Below are positions 1 to 10,162 of a stretch of 64,000 nucleotides of DNA, piece by piece; position 1 is the first letter of the stretch, and each line of letters begins with the position of its first letter. The translations under genes and the position numbers were made by a program. This stretch comes from Ceratodon purpureus (taxonomy: Eukaryota > Streptophyta > Bryopsida > Pseudoditrichales > Ditrichaceae). The notes beneath the pieces were generated by a model that was not told the origin of the DNA, made no database searches, and saw only the letters and a list, made by a program, of their open reading frames with translations. The stretch covers positions 32,199,386 to 32,263,385 of the forward strand of contig CM026426.1 of NCBI GenBank assembly GCA_014871385.1, given 5' to 3'.

Positions 1-2915
1 CACTGATGCCATCAAGAAGAAGGACTTCACCAAATACTTGGCCATTGCGAATCCCAAAAACGTTGACGACTTCCTTGCAGAGGTGAGATTTTAACCACTA
101 ATACTTTAGCTAATTTCTTATAATCTCTTTCTACTTCTAATTACATAATTCTAACAGTTCAGTTCTAATTGCAGGTAAACCGCCAATTCAGTGATGTTTC
201 GAAACGTGAGATGACATTGGACAAGCAGCAGAAGATTGTGCCGGCGGCAGTGGAGCCCAAGTACAAAGCTCGTTGGTTGAGGTGGTGGAACTCTTCTCCA
301 ACTTCAAGGCGATCTTATAGATTCTTACCACCTGAATTCAAGGAAGCTGACCTCGACAGTTGGCTAAACAGGGCTTCATTTTGGGCAGGGGTATGCTTCC
401 CAATTTCCAAAACAGAAATTGTCGTTGTCATTTTACCACTTTCATTGCCGTAGTCTAATTCTGCTGACTGTTTCTTGTAGTTGGAAGAAGCCGTCATCAA
501 TGAGTTCGAGGACATCTGTAAGGCTGAGGAGCTCATCATCAATTGGAATGCGACCCCTGATGTTCAGCGTCCAGGCGATTTCGTGGAGAGTTGGCGTATT
601 CTCCTTTGGGACAGAGCATTCCCGGCATTCCTTGGATCCAAGGCTAAGAAGACTTTTGATAAGAAGACGATTTTCTTGAAATTCCCTAGAACGGAAGATG
701 TTGTCAAGCAAGTCACCTACCGGTATGATTCTTTACTCAAACATAAGTGCATTTCAAATCCTGCCGTTCCTCTCTCCCACATACTAAGTCATTCAAAATT
801 GGCCCTCACTAGGTACTTCAAGAGAGAGCTTCTTCCAAAAGGCGCCATCACTGTCCAACATCTCTTGAAGTACTTTGCTTCATGGATCCAGAGAGGCTCG
901 GACCAGTGTATCTACTCTCCTCAGCAGTTGAAGAGGTACAAAGCTCCCCACATTGAGGCAGGATGTTGGTATCTCGATTGCCTCCGTGGTTTTACAGTTG
1001 ATTCTGAGGCCGATGTCAAAACATTATTTGATATTCGAGCGCCGGTCGTTGAAGACTCCAATGAAGCTTCTGAAGATGACAAAGAACATCAGAGTCAATC
1101 ATCTGCACCTCAACCGAAGAGAGGGAGAGGTCGGCGACTGCGAACTCTGGGTTCAAAGTCGCAGACCTCACAAGATATTGGGGCTGAATCTTCCTCGCCA
1201 GGGAAGGAGACACCCAACGCTTCTCCAACTATAGACGTCCCATGCCAACTTCGACCACTGCGAATGCCCCTTCATCCATTAGTGCTTCTGCAATCACACG
1301 AAGTCTCATTGAGCAGAAGAAGGCCAAACTCTTTCCCCAAACCACTTCTTCCGCTAGAGCTTCGATTTCCACATATGTTTCCGTCTTCAACTCATCTGTG
1401 GATTCAATGTTACGGCGAAATAAGAGACTAAAGAGAAAAGGTGGCGACGACCCAGATTGGATCAAGACTCAAGACTTCATTCGCAAGGTATGTTCCGATA
1501 TTTGGACATTTCTTAGATACATCCACTTCTATTCATTATATAGTTTCTAACTCAGCTTTCTTGTTTCCTCAAGTTTGGAGCAGGCCGCCAAAACGAAGTT
1601 CCGGACCGATGCAAACAAGAGAACCATCTGGGACTCGACTTGATCATTGCCGACATCCCTGAGAATCTTCCCGTCCCTTCCGTTTCTGATCCCCCCACGA
1701 GTATTCCGCCTTGGAACTCTCGCTACAAGGATTATGTGTACGACATCTTCGATTTTGCAGAACAATAGCTGCAGAAAGATGGTGCCCTCTGCCTCATCTT
1801 CAACAGTGATCAAAAGCTGGCTAAGGATATCAAGGAAGAAGCTGAAGGTGGTGATTTCGTGCTTTACAAGGACTCGTGGGGCGTCAATGTACTCGGCCTG
1901 ACTTCTCCTACGAACCCCGAGAACTTGGTAATTTCATCAGAACATTTCCTTCTCTTTACTTACTGATAACCCTTCCGCTTAATTACACTCACTAGTTTTG
2001 CTTGAGTGCAGACTATTCGGTTCTAGATTCGCGTCTACGTTTGTGGTGGCAATGAGCCATCTAATTTCTCCTTCCAAACAAAGAAATTCTAGTTGATACA
2101 TGGGGTCCTCAACATTACGGAGAGTGATGCCATTTTCAACTAGACCGATGTGGAGTCGCAACAAATGAATGGCGACGTTCCGTGGAGAGGGCCAAGGGAG
2201 AAAACCCATGAGATGATGCAGAGCATAATTGGAGAGCTTTCGAAGCCCAAAGACATAGTCCTCGACTAGAATGCCGGAACATGTAACTATCCATACATAT
2301 CTCTGTTTCGTTTTTCCTCTAATTTTTTCCACAATTTCTAATTTCTTCGTTACCCTCCGAGTTTCAGGGGCCTTTATCAAGGCTTGCCAGGCTTTTGGTC
2401 GTCACATTCTAGCTTTTGAGGATGACGAAGCCATATTCAACGCCATTCTCAAACCGTACATGGCTAGACCATCGGCCATGGGCCCTCCTAAACATCCTAG
2501 GCCGGCAGCAGCAGACGAAGCGCCTCCAAAGAGAGCAAGACCTGATCAGTGGTGTAAGTCTTCTATTGTTTTTTCAATATATCCAAGCATTGCTTCTCTT
2601 TACAACTCTACGTACTCGATCTAACCACAATCAATTTTCTATTGTAGAGTAGTTTCGGCAACACCGCCACGTGGGCCAAGAGCAGTGTCCACTCCATCGT
2701 GGCGTCTTCATTCCAGCCCGATTCAGCCTTTTATACTTCCGGATTACGCAGAGAGCTTAGCACAGGCGTTTCAATCTAGAGCCCTTAAATATGTTTCTAG
2801 TCGGCCAACTATTTTTGATCCCAGGGCCCTTCTATTCGTCGATGCAGAGGCTGTAGAAGGAGATTCAGAGTCATCTAGTTCTGAGAGTGGAAGTAGCGAT
2901 TGTAGCATGTTTTGA
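1..2915 (+). pseudogene. Beta-class amino-methyltransferase-like pseudogene (5' end outside window)
   Basis: Multi-exon relic. Exons I can place: 1-81, 175-390, 481-722, 813-about 1235, a frameshift, then about 1242-1487, 1574-1927, 2012-2282, 2370-2553 and 2650-2915, with GT-AG borders. The first half is an unrecognised basic/Trp-rich region plus a Ser/Gln-rich linker. The exon at 1574 encodes DLIIADIPENLP, a degenerate motif-IV (DPPY-like) context followed by a strand ending LQKDGALCLIF. The exon at 2012 encodes PWRGPREKTHEMMQSII and then KDIVLD-x-NAGT, resembling the motif X/motif I end of N4-cytosine or N6-adenine DNA methyltransferases. The next exon continues as AFIKACQAFGRHILAFEDD. Motif IV before motif I is the beta-class order. 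Five in-frame stops, all TAG (1766, 2024, 2090, 2141, 2267), plus the frameshift make it a pseudogene. The C-terminal exon is acidic and Ser-rich. DNA versus RNA substrate cannot be told. Confidence 0.6.
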
Positions 2916-3469
2916 GTTTGAAGGAGGCTTTGGCCTATCATTGTTTTCATTTGATTTCATTTCATTTCATTGGAGTTGATTACATAATCCATCGTCTATT
3001 CTATTGCAAACCACGTAAAGTATTTATGATTCTCATTTCCATTTTATTTTGGTGTATGTAAAGGTCTACAACTGCAAGAGTTTTTGGCTCTCAATTCTCA
3101 GTGCTTAAAGGGAAAACCACTCAGTGATGAAGTTGTTTTAGTTTGCAAATTCTGTTCAGAAAACTAGACAACACTAACATGAACAACTAAAATGGTCAAA
3201 ATATATACAATACTCTAATTATTATTTTTTTTTCAATCAACAACGTTTGAAATTGTTGTAGCTATATATCTATTCTTAGGAGAGATCTAGATACCATCTC
3301 TCGGAGAAATTTTCTTTCCTTATGGAACATCCAAGACCTCATTTGCATTGGCCCATAGCAGTGTCCTCAACTGATCTAACTCAAAGCAACTAAGCTCTCC
3401 AAGGAACGCTGTCTCTAACCTCCCGTTGTAAATCGGATTTGCAAGTTTCCAAGAACTCCGAAAAACACT
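2916..3469. other. Noncoding spacer
   Basis: AT-rich sequence after the methyltransferase-like relic. It holds a short TCATT-rich stretch at about 2948-2970. I see no coding signal. Confidence 0.6.
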
Positions 3470-3829
3470 CTAGTGTATGTTGAACCGATTAACTTCGTAT
3501 TTGTCCTTCGGACTACAATGGCAACCCTCGTACGAAAAGTAATCCCACCTCGCTAGCCGAAGGCATGCGTATTCAGGGCTGCTGTCAATCTCAAGCTTCC
3601 ACCTCTTCGACACAGCACGAGCGTTCTTGACGTCTTCAAACGTGATTACCGTCGGAGGAGTCCAACCCTGCGTTGCACTACTACCTATATGATCCCAGGG
3701 GTTAGGCCCATCCGCCATCCGCTTAAGCAAATCCTGTAAAATCGTTTCACAAGCAACGACCTCAATTGACTCGCCCATACCTTCAAATAGTTGCCCTTCA
3801 AGTACAAGGTTCAGCTCTACAGAAATCAT
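3470..3829 (-). pseudogene. F-box-like ORF, probable fragment
   Basis: An ATG-initiated reading frame of 119 codons. Residues about 65-100 include FEDVKNARAVSKRWKLEIDS followed by PEYACLRLARWDY. This looks like the second half of an F-box (helices after the LP, with a V-K-R-W core). The first half (ILQDLLKRM) is separated from it by an unusual 30-residue insert. No kelch or LRR tail follows, and the downstream DNA is not coding, so I read it as a truncated or decayed member of the large plant F-box family. If functional, such proteins bind SKP1 in SCF ubiquitin ligases. The family call rests on a short motif, so an unrelated small ORF remains possible. Confidence 0.35.
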
Positions 3830-4339
3830 TCAGCTAATACAACATCAAGGACGTCTGCTAAGGTTTATATAGATCGTTTGTTGACTCTAAAGGTAGCTAT
3901 AGACTTATTGAAATACCGAGACATCTTCGACAAAGACAAGCACCCTGACATGGTATACATCTTGGTTTCCGCAGCTCGATTATTGTACACGAACTTTTAA
4001 ATATTCCACGAAGTTTTCAGACCATTAACTTTTGGTTCTCTGGTTTTTTATTTCCTATAATTATCTATATTACCTATTTAATATTTAGTTTTGTGATTTA
4101 AAAACATCATGCTGGAATACTCGTATCCTGATCCTATAAGGGACCAAATCTAAAGGATTGTATGCATGACGTCATCATGACATCAGCCCTAATTTGTACC
4201 TTAATAAACAAACGTAAATTTTTTTTAACATTGATAACTCTAAATTCCACGGAATTATACTCTTTTACTAAAAAAAGTAAAAAAATCAAGCCTTTTTTTA
4301 ATTTTTTCCACGGTTATAGGGTTTACTTTGCTTTTGAAA

Positions 4340-4800
4340 ATTTGGCTAAATGTCAAATTTGTGCTCTTCATTCTTTGCTCTCTGCTCTCCGCTCTCCGCT
4401 CTTCGCTCAGATGCTAACTTTCCCCGGCCGACCGCAGCGTTGGCCCTCTGCACGGCCGCAGCGTTGGCCCTGCGGACGGCCGCGGAATCGGACGGCCTCC
4501 GATGGCCAGCCGCGGCTGCGGAGGGCCGCATTAGGCAATGGCCACGTGGCGCTATCGAGCCACGCGGCCGTCTGATTTGACATCCCACAGCTTCAGGCGA
4601 AGCCGCGGCCAATCGGACGGCCGCGAAGTCGGCTTCCCCTATATAAAGGGGACCGCCCTCCTCTTTTTATTTACTCATTTTCTCCCTATTGCGTGAGACT
4701 GCTTGCTTATGGTGGGGGATTTGCTCCTTCTCTCTTAGGCCTTCTCACCGGGAGGGAAGGGGTCTCTTTATAAGGGAGGCGGGGAGTTTCTGAATTTTTA
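4340..4800 (+). promoter_or_regulatory. GC-rich promoter-like island with TATA box
   Basis: The AT-rich flank switches abruptly to CpG-rich DNA at about 4420-4630, with repeated CGGCCGC, GGACGGCCG and CTCCGCTC-type words. A clear TATATAAAGG box follows at 4640-4649, then a pyrimidine-rich leader. This could be the promoter of the decayed kinase-like gene downstream or the regulatory end of an LTR element. I could not find a matching second LTR in the window. Confidence 0.4.
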
Positions 4801-4910
4801 AACAGTTTTCTCAAAACCTTTTGGAATTCAATGTCCATCGACGTGCATCTATTTAATGGTCGGATTCCCCGCTTGGTCATGCGAATGAGATTAACTTATG
4901 GAAGAAATTT

Positions 4911-5829
4911 TTGGTTGTATTGTCTGAAGGCGCAATTGTTCATCCATTGGATCACCAAGTCCTTAGAGGGGTTATGCAACTATACGCAGGGTTAGGATCG
5001 AGTTATCTGCTGAACTCTCTCCACCTTGGGAGTTTGCTGAAAAATGGCCTCATAATTGGTCTATTAGGCCGGCTTTGGCACGAGTGGACCACAACAACAA
5101 ATCTCTTGCAATAAGAATTTGCCATCCAGGTGCTATTTGCTTTGCGGCCATTCATTAGAACAACCACGTGGGATATATGTATTGGTGGAACGTGATGACC
5201 ATTCGAGACATGCTCAAAAGAGACAATGAGGCAGGGGATAACGTCCTCATTCACTACACCTTCGTAGGAATCCAAAGGATAGTGTGGTTCAAGGAATGCG
5301 GCTCTGCCTTTTTTGAAGCAAGGGAACAGAGCTTGCTTGGGCACTCCTGAACATCATGAATGGAGTGCACAGATCAGGTTGGCTCCACAATGACTTGTCA
5401 TTAGACAACATCCTACTCCACTTTCCGGTGGACGAGACGAAGATCTACATCAGGGTTTGCGATTGGGGCTTGACCACAAAGAAGGACGAGCCTAAAAGGT
5501 TGCCCTGGGATTTGACCAATTCCCAACAGATGCAAGAGATCAGGGGAAGGCCATATTGGGTGGATCCTCGCGTGGTATACGTACACAAAGAAAAACGAGG
5601 TATTCAAATCATTCTAGATTTGGATATGGCATCGGAGGAGTTTGCAACTGCAAAGATTGCCGCAAGAATCAACGGCGGCAACATGTCTATCGCATATGAC
5701 GAAGCGGAAAAGCAACCACGTCATTTTGAAATTATCGGAGATGTTGTTCTAGTTCTCCATACTTACCTTCATAGAGTTTGCAAGAATAAGCTCGGTGCCA
5801 TGGGTGGACTCGGACATCTTATTAACTGA
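4911..5829 (+). pseudogene. Protein kinase-like pseudogene (HND/DWG type)
   Basis: Protein-kinase similarity runs through at least two frames. From about 5332 the frame reads WALLNIMNGVHRSG, then HNDLSLDNILL, then VCDWGL, then GRPYWVDP. These correspond to helix E, the catalytic loop (HRD changed to HND, with D and N of D-x4-N kept), the metal-binding DFG changed to DWG, and the activation-segment end. The N-lobe is not recognisable: sequence from 4911 gives only short coding-like pieces with stops and shifts, and no VAIK lysine is evident. The tail to 5829 has a stretch (RHFEIIGDVVLVLHTYLHRV) resembling the C-lobe. The HND/DWG combination is a lineage-type variant. This copy appears dead through upstream frameshifts. 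Confidence 0.5.
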
Positions 5830-8479
5830 TTTTGAGATGTTCACAAGTGGCCCATCCCGAATGAGCAATACCGTGAGGGGTACTGACACGAAATGGCATC
5901 TCTACTTTTCTTATTTTCAAAAATTCTGTTATATTTTGTTTATTTGTGGACATAGATTACACTAGTGATTAGTTGTATCTGATTAGTGATCAGATGTATT
6001 AAATTTATTTTTGTAAACCGGCTTATATTTTATTTATAAAGTTTATTGTTATTAAGTTTTTTATCAATCCTCATATAATAATAATGATCTATTTGTATCC
6101 TCTCAAATTTCTTGGAAAATATCAATCTTTTCATAATTTTTCTAAAGTTCTAACTTTCAAGTATGATGCTTTGGACTAATGCAAGGATGTACGGCCATGT
6201 GTGTTCATCTATGTGCAGCGTATATTATAGTCCTTTATTTATTCTATTATTTTTAAATACAAATCCTCTAAGCTCGAGAGTCGAGAAGTAGTTACTTTCC
6301 TTTATTTTCCTATATTATCTCACACACACACATACACATTCTTCTAGGAATATGTTGCTCTTTTTCTTGGACTCTATTGACTAGTAAAACATTGAATGAA
6401 ACTACATTAAAATTCTAAATCTCGGAGGTGAAAGATTTACATTATTTATTTGTGACGTACATGGATGAAGAAATAATCTCATGTTCTTCAACTCCAGTTC
6501 GGAGTTTTAACACATTCCATGCCATGCCCATTCTGGAAGTTCACGATTTCACGCTATGGTCAATATTAAACATAACGAAGAACAATAAATAATGGAGCTT
6601 TAGTATCCACCAATAGTCATGCAAGAAATTGTGACAGGGTTTTTTTTTTTAAAATTTTTTTTATAATTTTTTTTAAAATAGTAATACCATTTGTACATGC
6701 GGAGGTTTATGAATGGAAAACAAAAAAGACATACTCCGTTTTAATCTTACAACAACTATAATCTTCTAGACAACACATCTACATCCTATTCTACTAATTC
6801 TATCTAGTTCTTGATAAATATGTAGCACATGCCGATTTACTTCAGTCCATACATCGTATACATAAACCCACGAATCCATATAGATGTCACACTTGTAATC
6901 CGCAAACTTGGGCTTTCAAATGTCATGTTCACATTAACGACGCGGTACGCTCTGATTGTCATAGTATGTACTTCCATCCACCCCATTCTAATAGTCTCCT
7001 GTCCACCCTATTCCATTGTAGTCATCTGGATCAACCCAGTTCCCTTGGTTGGGAAGTTCGCTCCTCCTTGTTTGTAGGTTTGCGGTGGCCTATGCCCTGG
7101 AGAATTTATTGAGGTTCTTCTAAGGTGTTCCCTCATTCTTCGATTATCCCGTCTAAGATGAAACGAAAAATTCTCCATATGTCGTACATAATTTTGCCTT
7201 TTCCGCCCCAAATCCACTTCTTCCTCCAGATCGCAATCTCTTACAACTCGGCCTAAAGCGTATCCAAAAGGAGGAGGCGGTACGTTGTCATTAAGATAAG
7301 AAAGTTCGCGGTTTACTCCACTGTTGAGATGAGTAGTGGGTGTAAGTATGGTAGACCCTAGTACTTTTTGAGTCACAGTACAATATATGGCAGAGTACCT
7401 TAGCTTTGTACTTTGATAAAGCATGATGCCTCAATGTTTTTGCAGGTTTTGATCTGAGAAAGGAATAGGTAAGATATCAAAGATCTTATTACCACTGTTG
7501 AAAGGGTTGTAAAACTTAATTGCTCATGTTAATTTGTACTTATGACGATTTCAATTCATATGTTCCAAGTACAATACAAAAGGAAAAGTACAGAAATGTT
7601 TGTTTGGGATTGCATGGATTTTGCCAATTTGCTCGCAGGAAATAGGCAATGGAATGGCCTTTTCAAAACTGTTAGAAGATTTGAAGCAGGGTTAGATATT
7701 TGGTGTAAGTCTGCATAATTAGTATTGTATAGTTGGCGGGGGGAAAGACTATGTAAAATTAAGATTATTGTGGATCCAAGCGCGGATTTTGGGTGCCCAA
7801 TGGCTGTTCTAAGACGGCTAATCAAAGAATACATGAAAAAACAATTTTCCCGCCATCTCATTTTATAAATGCGATTGCGTTCAATCTATACAAAAGGTAC
7901 TTAGAGAATATAATGTTCAAAATTCTGGTAGATCTTGACCGTTCGTGTTGAGCATTGCTCATCTTTACCATCAATTTCTTGCCCCTAGATCCTAAATTCC
8001 AGGACGCCAAGCACCGTCAAAGGTTGCCTTGTGATCTCCCTGCAACTTTCACAGCTCTTCCAGCATGAAGACCTAGTCAAGTGTGCGTCTTTCTTCTGCT
8101 TTGCCTTTCTTCTACATTGCTTTTGCATGCACAATTGTGGATGCGCACCAGTGCCTTCTCTCAATCACTCAACATACTCTTGTCTTAGCACCTTCATCTT
8201 CTACTAGGTTCTAGGTTCATACAATTGTAGCGGTTTTGTTTAAAGAGAATGAGAGAGCTCAAGGGGTGGAATTTGTATCAGACTATTAGAAGCAGAGGAG
8301 GCTCTAGCACGTATTTTACAGGTTTGGAAAAACCTACCACACATTTGGCATTAGCATTTGTATATTTAATCACCACGTTCTGATTTGTAGATACTTATAT
8401 TGTTGTTCAAATTGTTGAGGTAGGAAGTCAATGTAACAGTGGAATCGAAGAACTTTGAGAGGAATCAAGATTGGAGGAG
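5830..8479. other. AT-rich intergenic DNA
   Basis: No supported gene. It contains a short CA repeat near 6320-6335 and A/T runs at 6640-6680. A 138-codon reading frame on the minus strand (7008-7424) starts with ATG and encodes a basic, Arg-rich, Pro/Gly-rich peptide that I do not recognise. It has no splice context or homology I can name. Confidence 0.5.
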
Positions 8480-8779
8480 ATGGACGAACTGTTCGGCCTT
8501 GGTGATAGGCAGAAGGCCAAACTGAGACCAACATCTGTTGAAGAAGACGACATGGAACTATGGTGGGACAAGCGGGAGTTGGAGGAGCATTTTCAATTCC
8601 TTGCAGATGTTTTTGGATTCCAGAAGCCCTTCGAGAATCATGTTGCCGAGGTGAACGCCAACGTCTTAACCACTCTGCTCCTCATCCGCATCGGCTTGGA
8701 TCATGAACGGGAGCTTGCGCATGATGTAGACATCTGGAACCGCGTTTCTGCAATGTTGTTCCATTTTTATATGAGTTAA
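8480..8779 (+). CDS. Uncharacterised small acidic ORF
   Basis: A 99-residue reading frame beginning MDELFGLGDRQKAKLRP. It is Glu/Asp/Trp-rich in the middle (EEDDMELWWDKRELEEHF) and amphipathic towards the C-terminus. I do not recognise a domain. It lies upstream of the GTAC-rich DNA of element i and could be the remnant of an exon, since no promoter or partner exon is evident. The composition looks coding-like, but existence as a gene is uncertain. Confidence 0.25.
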   Translation: MDELFGLGDRQKAKLRPTSVEEDDMELWWDKRELEEHFQFLADVFGFQKPFENHVAEVNANVLTTLLLIRIGLDHERELAHDVDIWNRVSAMLFHFYMS

Positions 8780-9298
8780 GGGTTATGTTGATTTCTTATT
8801 GTCTCCCGTAGTGATTACATGCAAGATGTGTCTAAAATCTCTCCTTGTAAATGAGGTTCTGACTAGTTTTAGGATATTTTTGTGGTACCTGTTGCAACAA
8901 CGCACAAGCTGTCAAGGGTCTATTTTCATTTTTAACAGGTGTATACTCTGATCAAGTTGAAGGATCACGCATTTCTCTAAGTCACTGCAACTACACTGCT
9001 TATTGTTTTGCAAATGCTCATTGTTCCAAAGAAACATTCCTCTACATCATATTGGACGTTTAGAAATTCACATACTATAACAGTGATTTTAAGGCAGCCT
9101 TCATCTTTATCCACGTTAGCTGGCGTGAAATCTACAAGATTTATTTATAAAGCGCAGAGCTTAAAAACTAATAAATATTGTCCACAGGATCAATATTTAT
9201 CCGCAACATCAACGTCCACTGGTCAATTCGAAGGAAATGACAACCAATCCAAATATTTACACTCGAGGCTCTTATCAAACAACACGGTATGCAGTTAA

Positions 9299-9395
9299 TT
9301 TAGTATGTGCAGTGTGTACACGCTGTGAGTACATGCAGTGTGTACATGCAATGAGTATACTAAGTTTCCACGTATAGTGAGTACATTCTCTAGTA
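9299..9395. repeat. Irregular GTAC/GTATAC repeat cluster
   Basis: Near-direct repeats built on GTGTACA and GAGTACA words: GTGTACACGC, GAGTACATGC, GTGTACATGC, GAGTATACTA and GAGTACATTC in about 80 bp. The same signature recurs at 11.08-11.52, 13.51-13.68 and 34.36-35.11 kb. I take it as the leftmost recognisable part of element i. Confidence 0.55.
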
Positions 9396-9634
9396 ACGGA
9401 TTATCAAGATCCTATTTTCTAGGGGCGTCGAGCCTAAGGAACCGCCGCCACTAGCAACCCCTTGCCCTCCACGTCTATGCCGCCATCGATTCTCGGGCCC
9501 TTCTCAGCGTAGCCGTTGTGCTCTGTTGTATTCTGTGTCTACTCGGTGTCGCTTAGAGTTCAACTACAGTTTGTGCATGGCTCTTGTTTGTTTCCTTGCT
9601 AGAATATGCGATTTACAAAATTGTTTGCTAAACA

Positions 9635-10019
9635 ATGTCTAAGTCCACGCAGCAGTCCAGGCATGTCCAGAAACTGATTACTTTGTACTTCCTTGCAAGA
9701 GGCTTGCCTACGGGATTGCTCTCGGCTAGTACGGAGATAGACTCCCTTCTCTACATAGAGGATAGCGAGACTAGTGACTCTTGTTATGTTTCTGAAACCC
9801 CAATCTCTAAACAAGAGAACCCTGACTAATATCTAGGCAAATGCAACACTGTATCTGAAGAGTCCCCGAGGCGTGTACTATTTGCAACCGCAATTAGTGT
9901 AGATTCCTATAGTAGCTACGAGTACCTGCCTTCTCTATCTAATGTACAATTTTCCATAGGTTCCCCCACTAGTAGCTGCAAGTCCATTGCATTTAGGCGG
10001 TGGCAGGCGACAACAGTTT
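9635..10019 (+). pseudogene. Candidate first exon of the element i transposase gene
   Basis: ATG-led frame (MSKSTQQSRHV...) rich in Ser/Glu. It is interrupted by TAA at about 9827 and then resumes in the same frame (YLGKCNTVSEESPRRV...) up to a good donor, GGTAAGT, at about 10019. Its position immediately upstream of the basic exon at 10163 suggests a 5' exon of the transposase gene. The protein itself has no motif I recognise. Confidence 0.3.
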
Positions 10020-10162
10020 GGTAAGTTCTTTTACATTTTCATGTGGACACATTTAAATTGTTTCATTTCCATCGCCTCATTGATTGTACTACGATCATTG
10101 CTATAATCTGCACCCTCCATGTACTCATCATTTTTATGTGTTGATATTTCGAGGTGTTAGTT

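Noticed and set aside
1766..2269. Amber codons as programmed readthrough or stop recoding in the methyltransferase-like gene
   Set aside because: A frameshift near 1,240 also disrupts the gene, and ordinary TGG-to-TAG mutation explains the pattern. U-to-C stop editing is organellar and not known for moss nuclear genes.
7008..7424. 138-codon Arg-rich minus-strand frame as a real gene
   Set aside because: No domain, no splice partners and AT-rich flanks; not enough to support a gene call.
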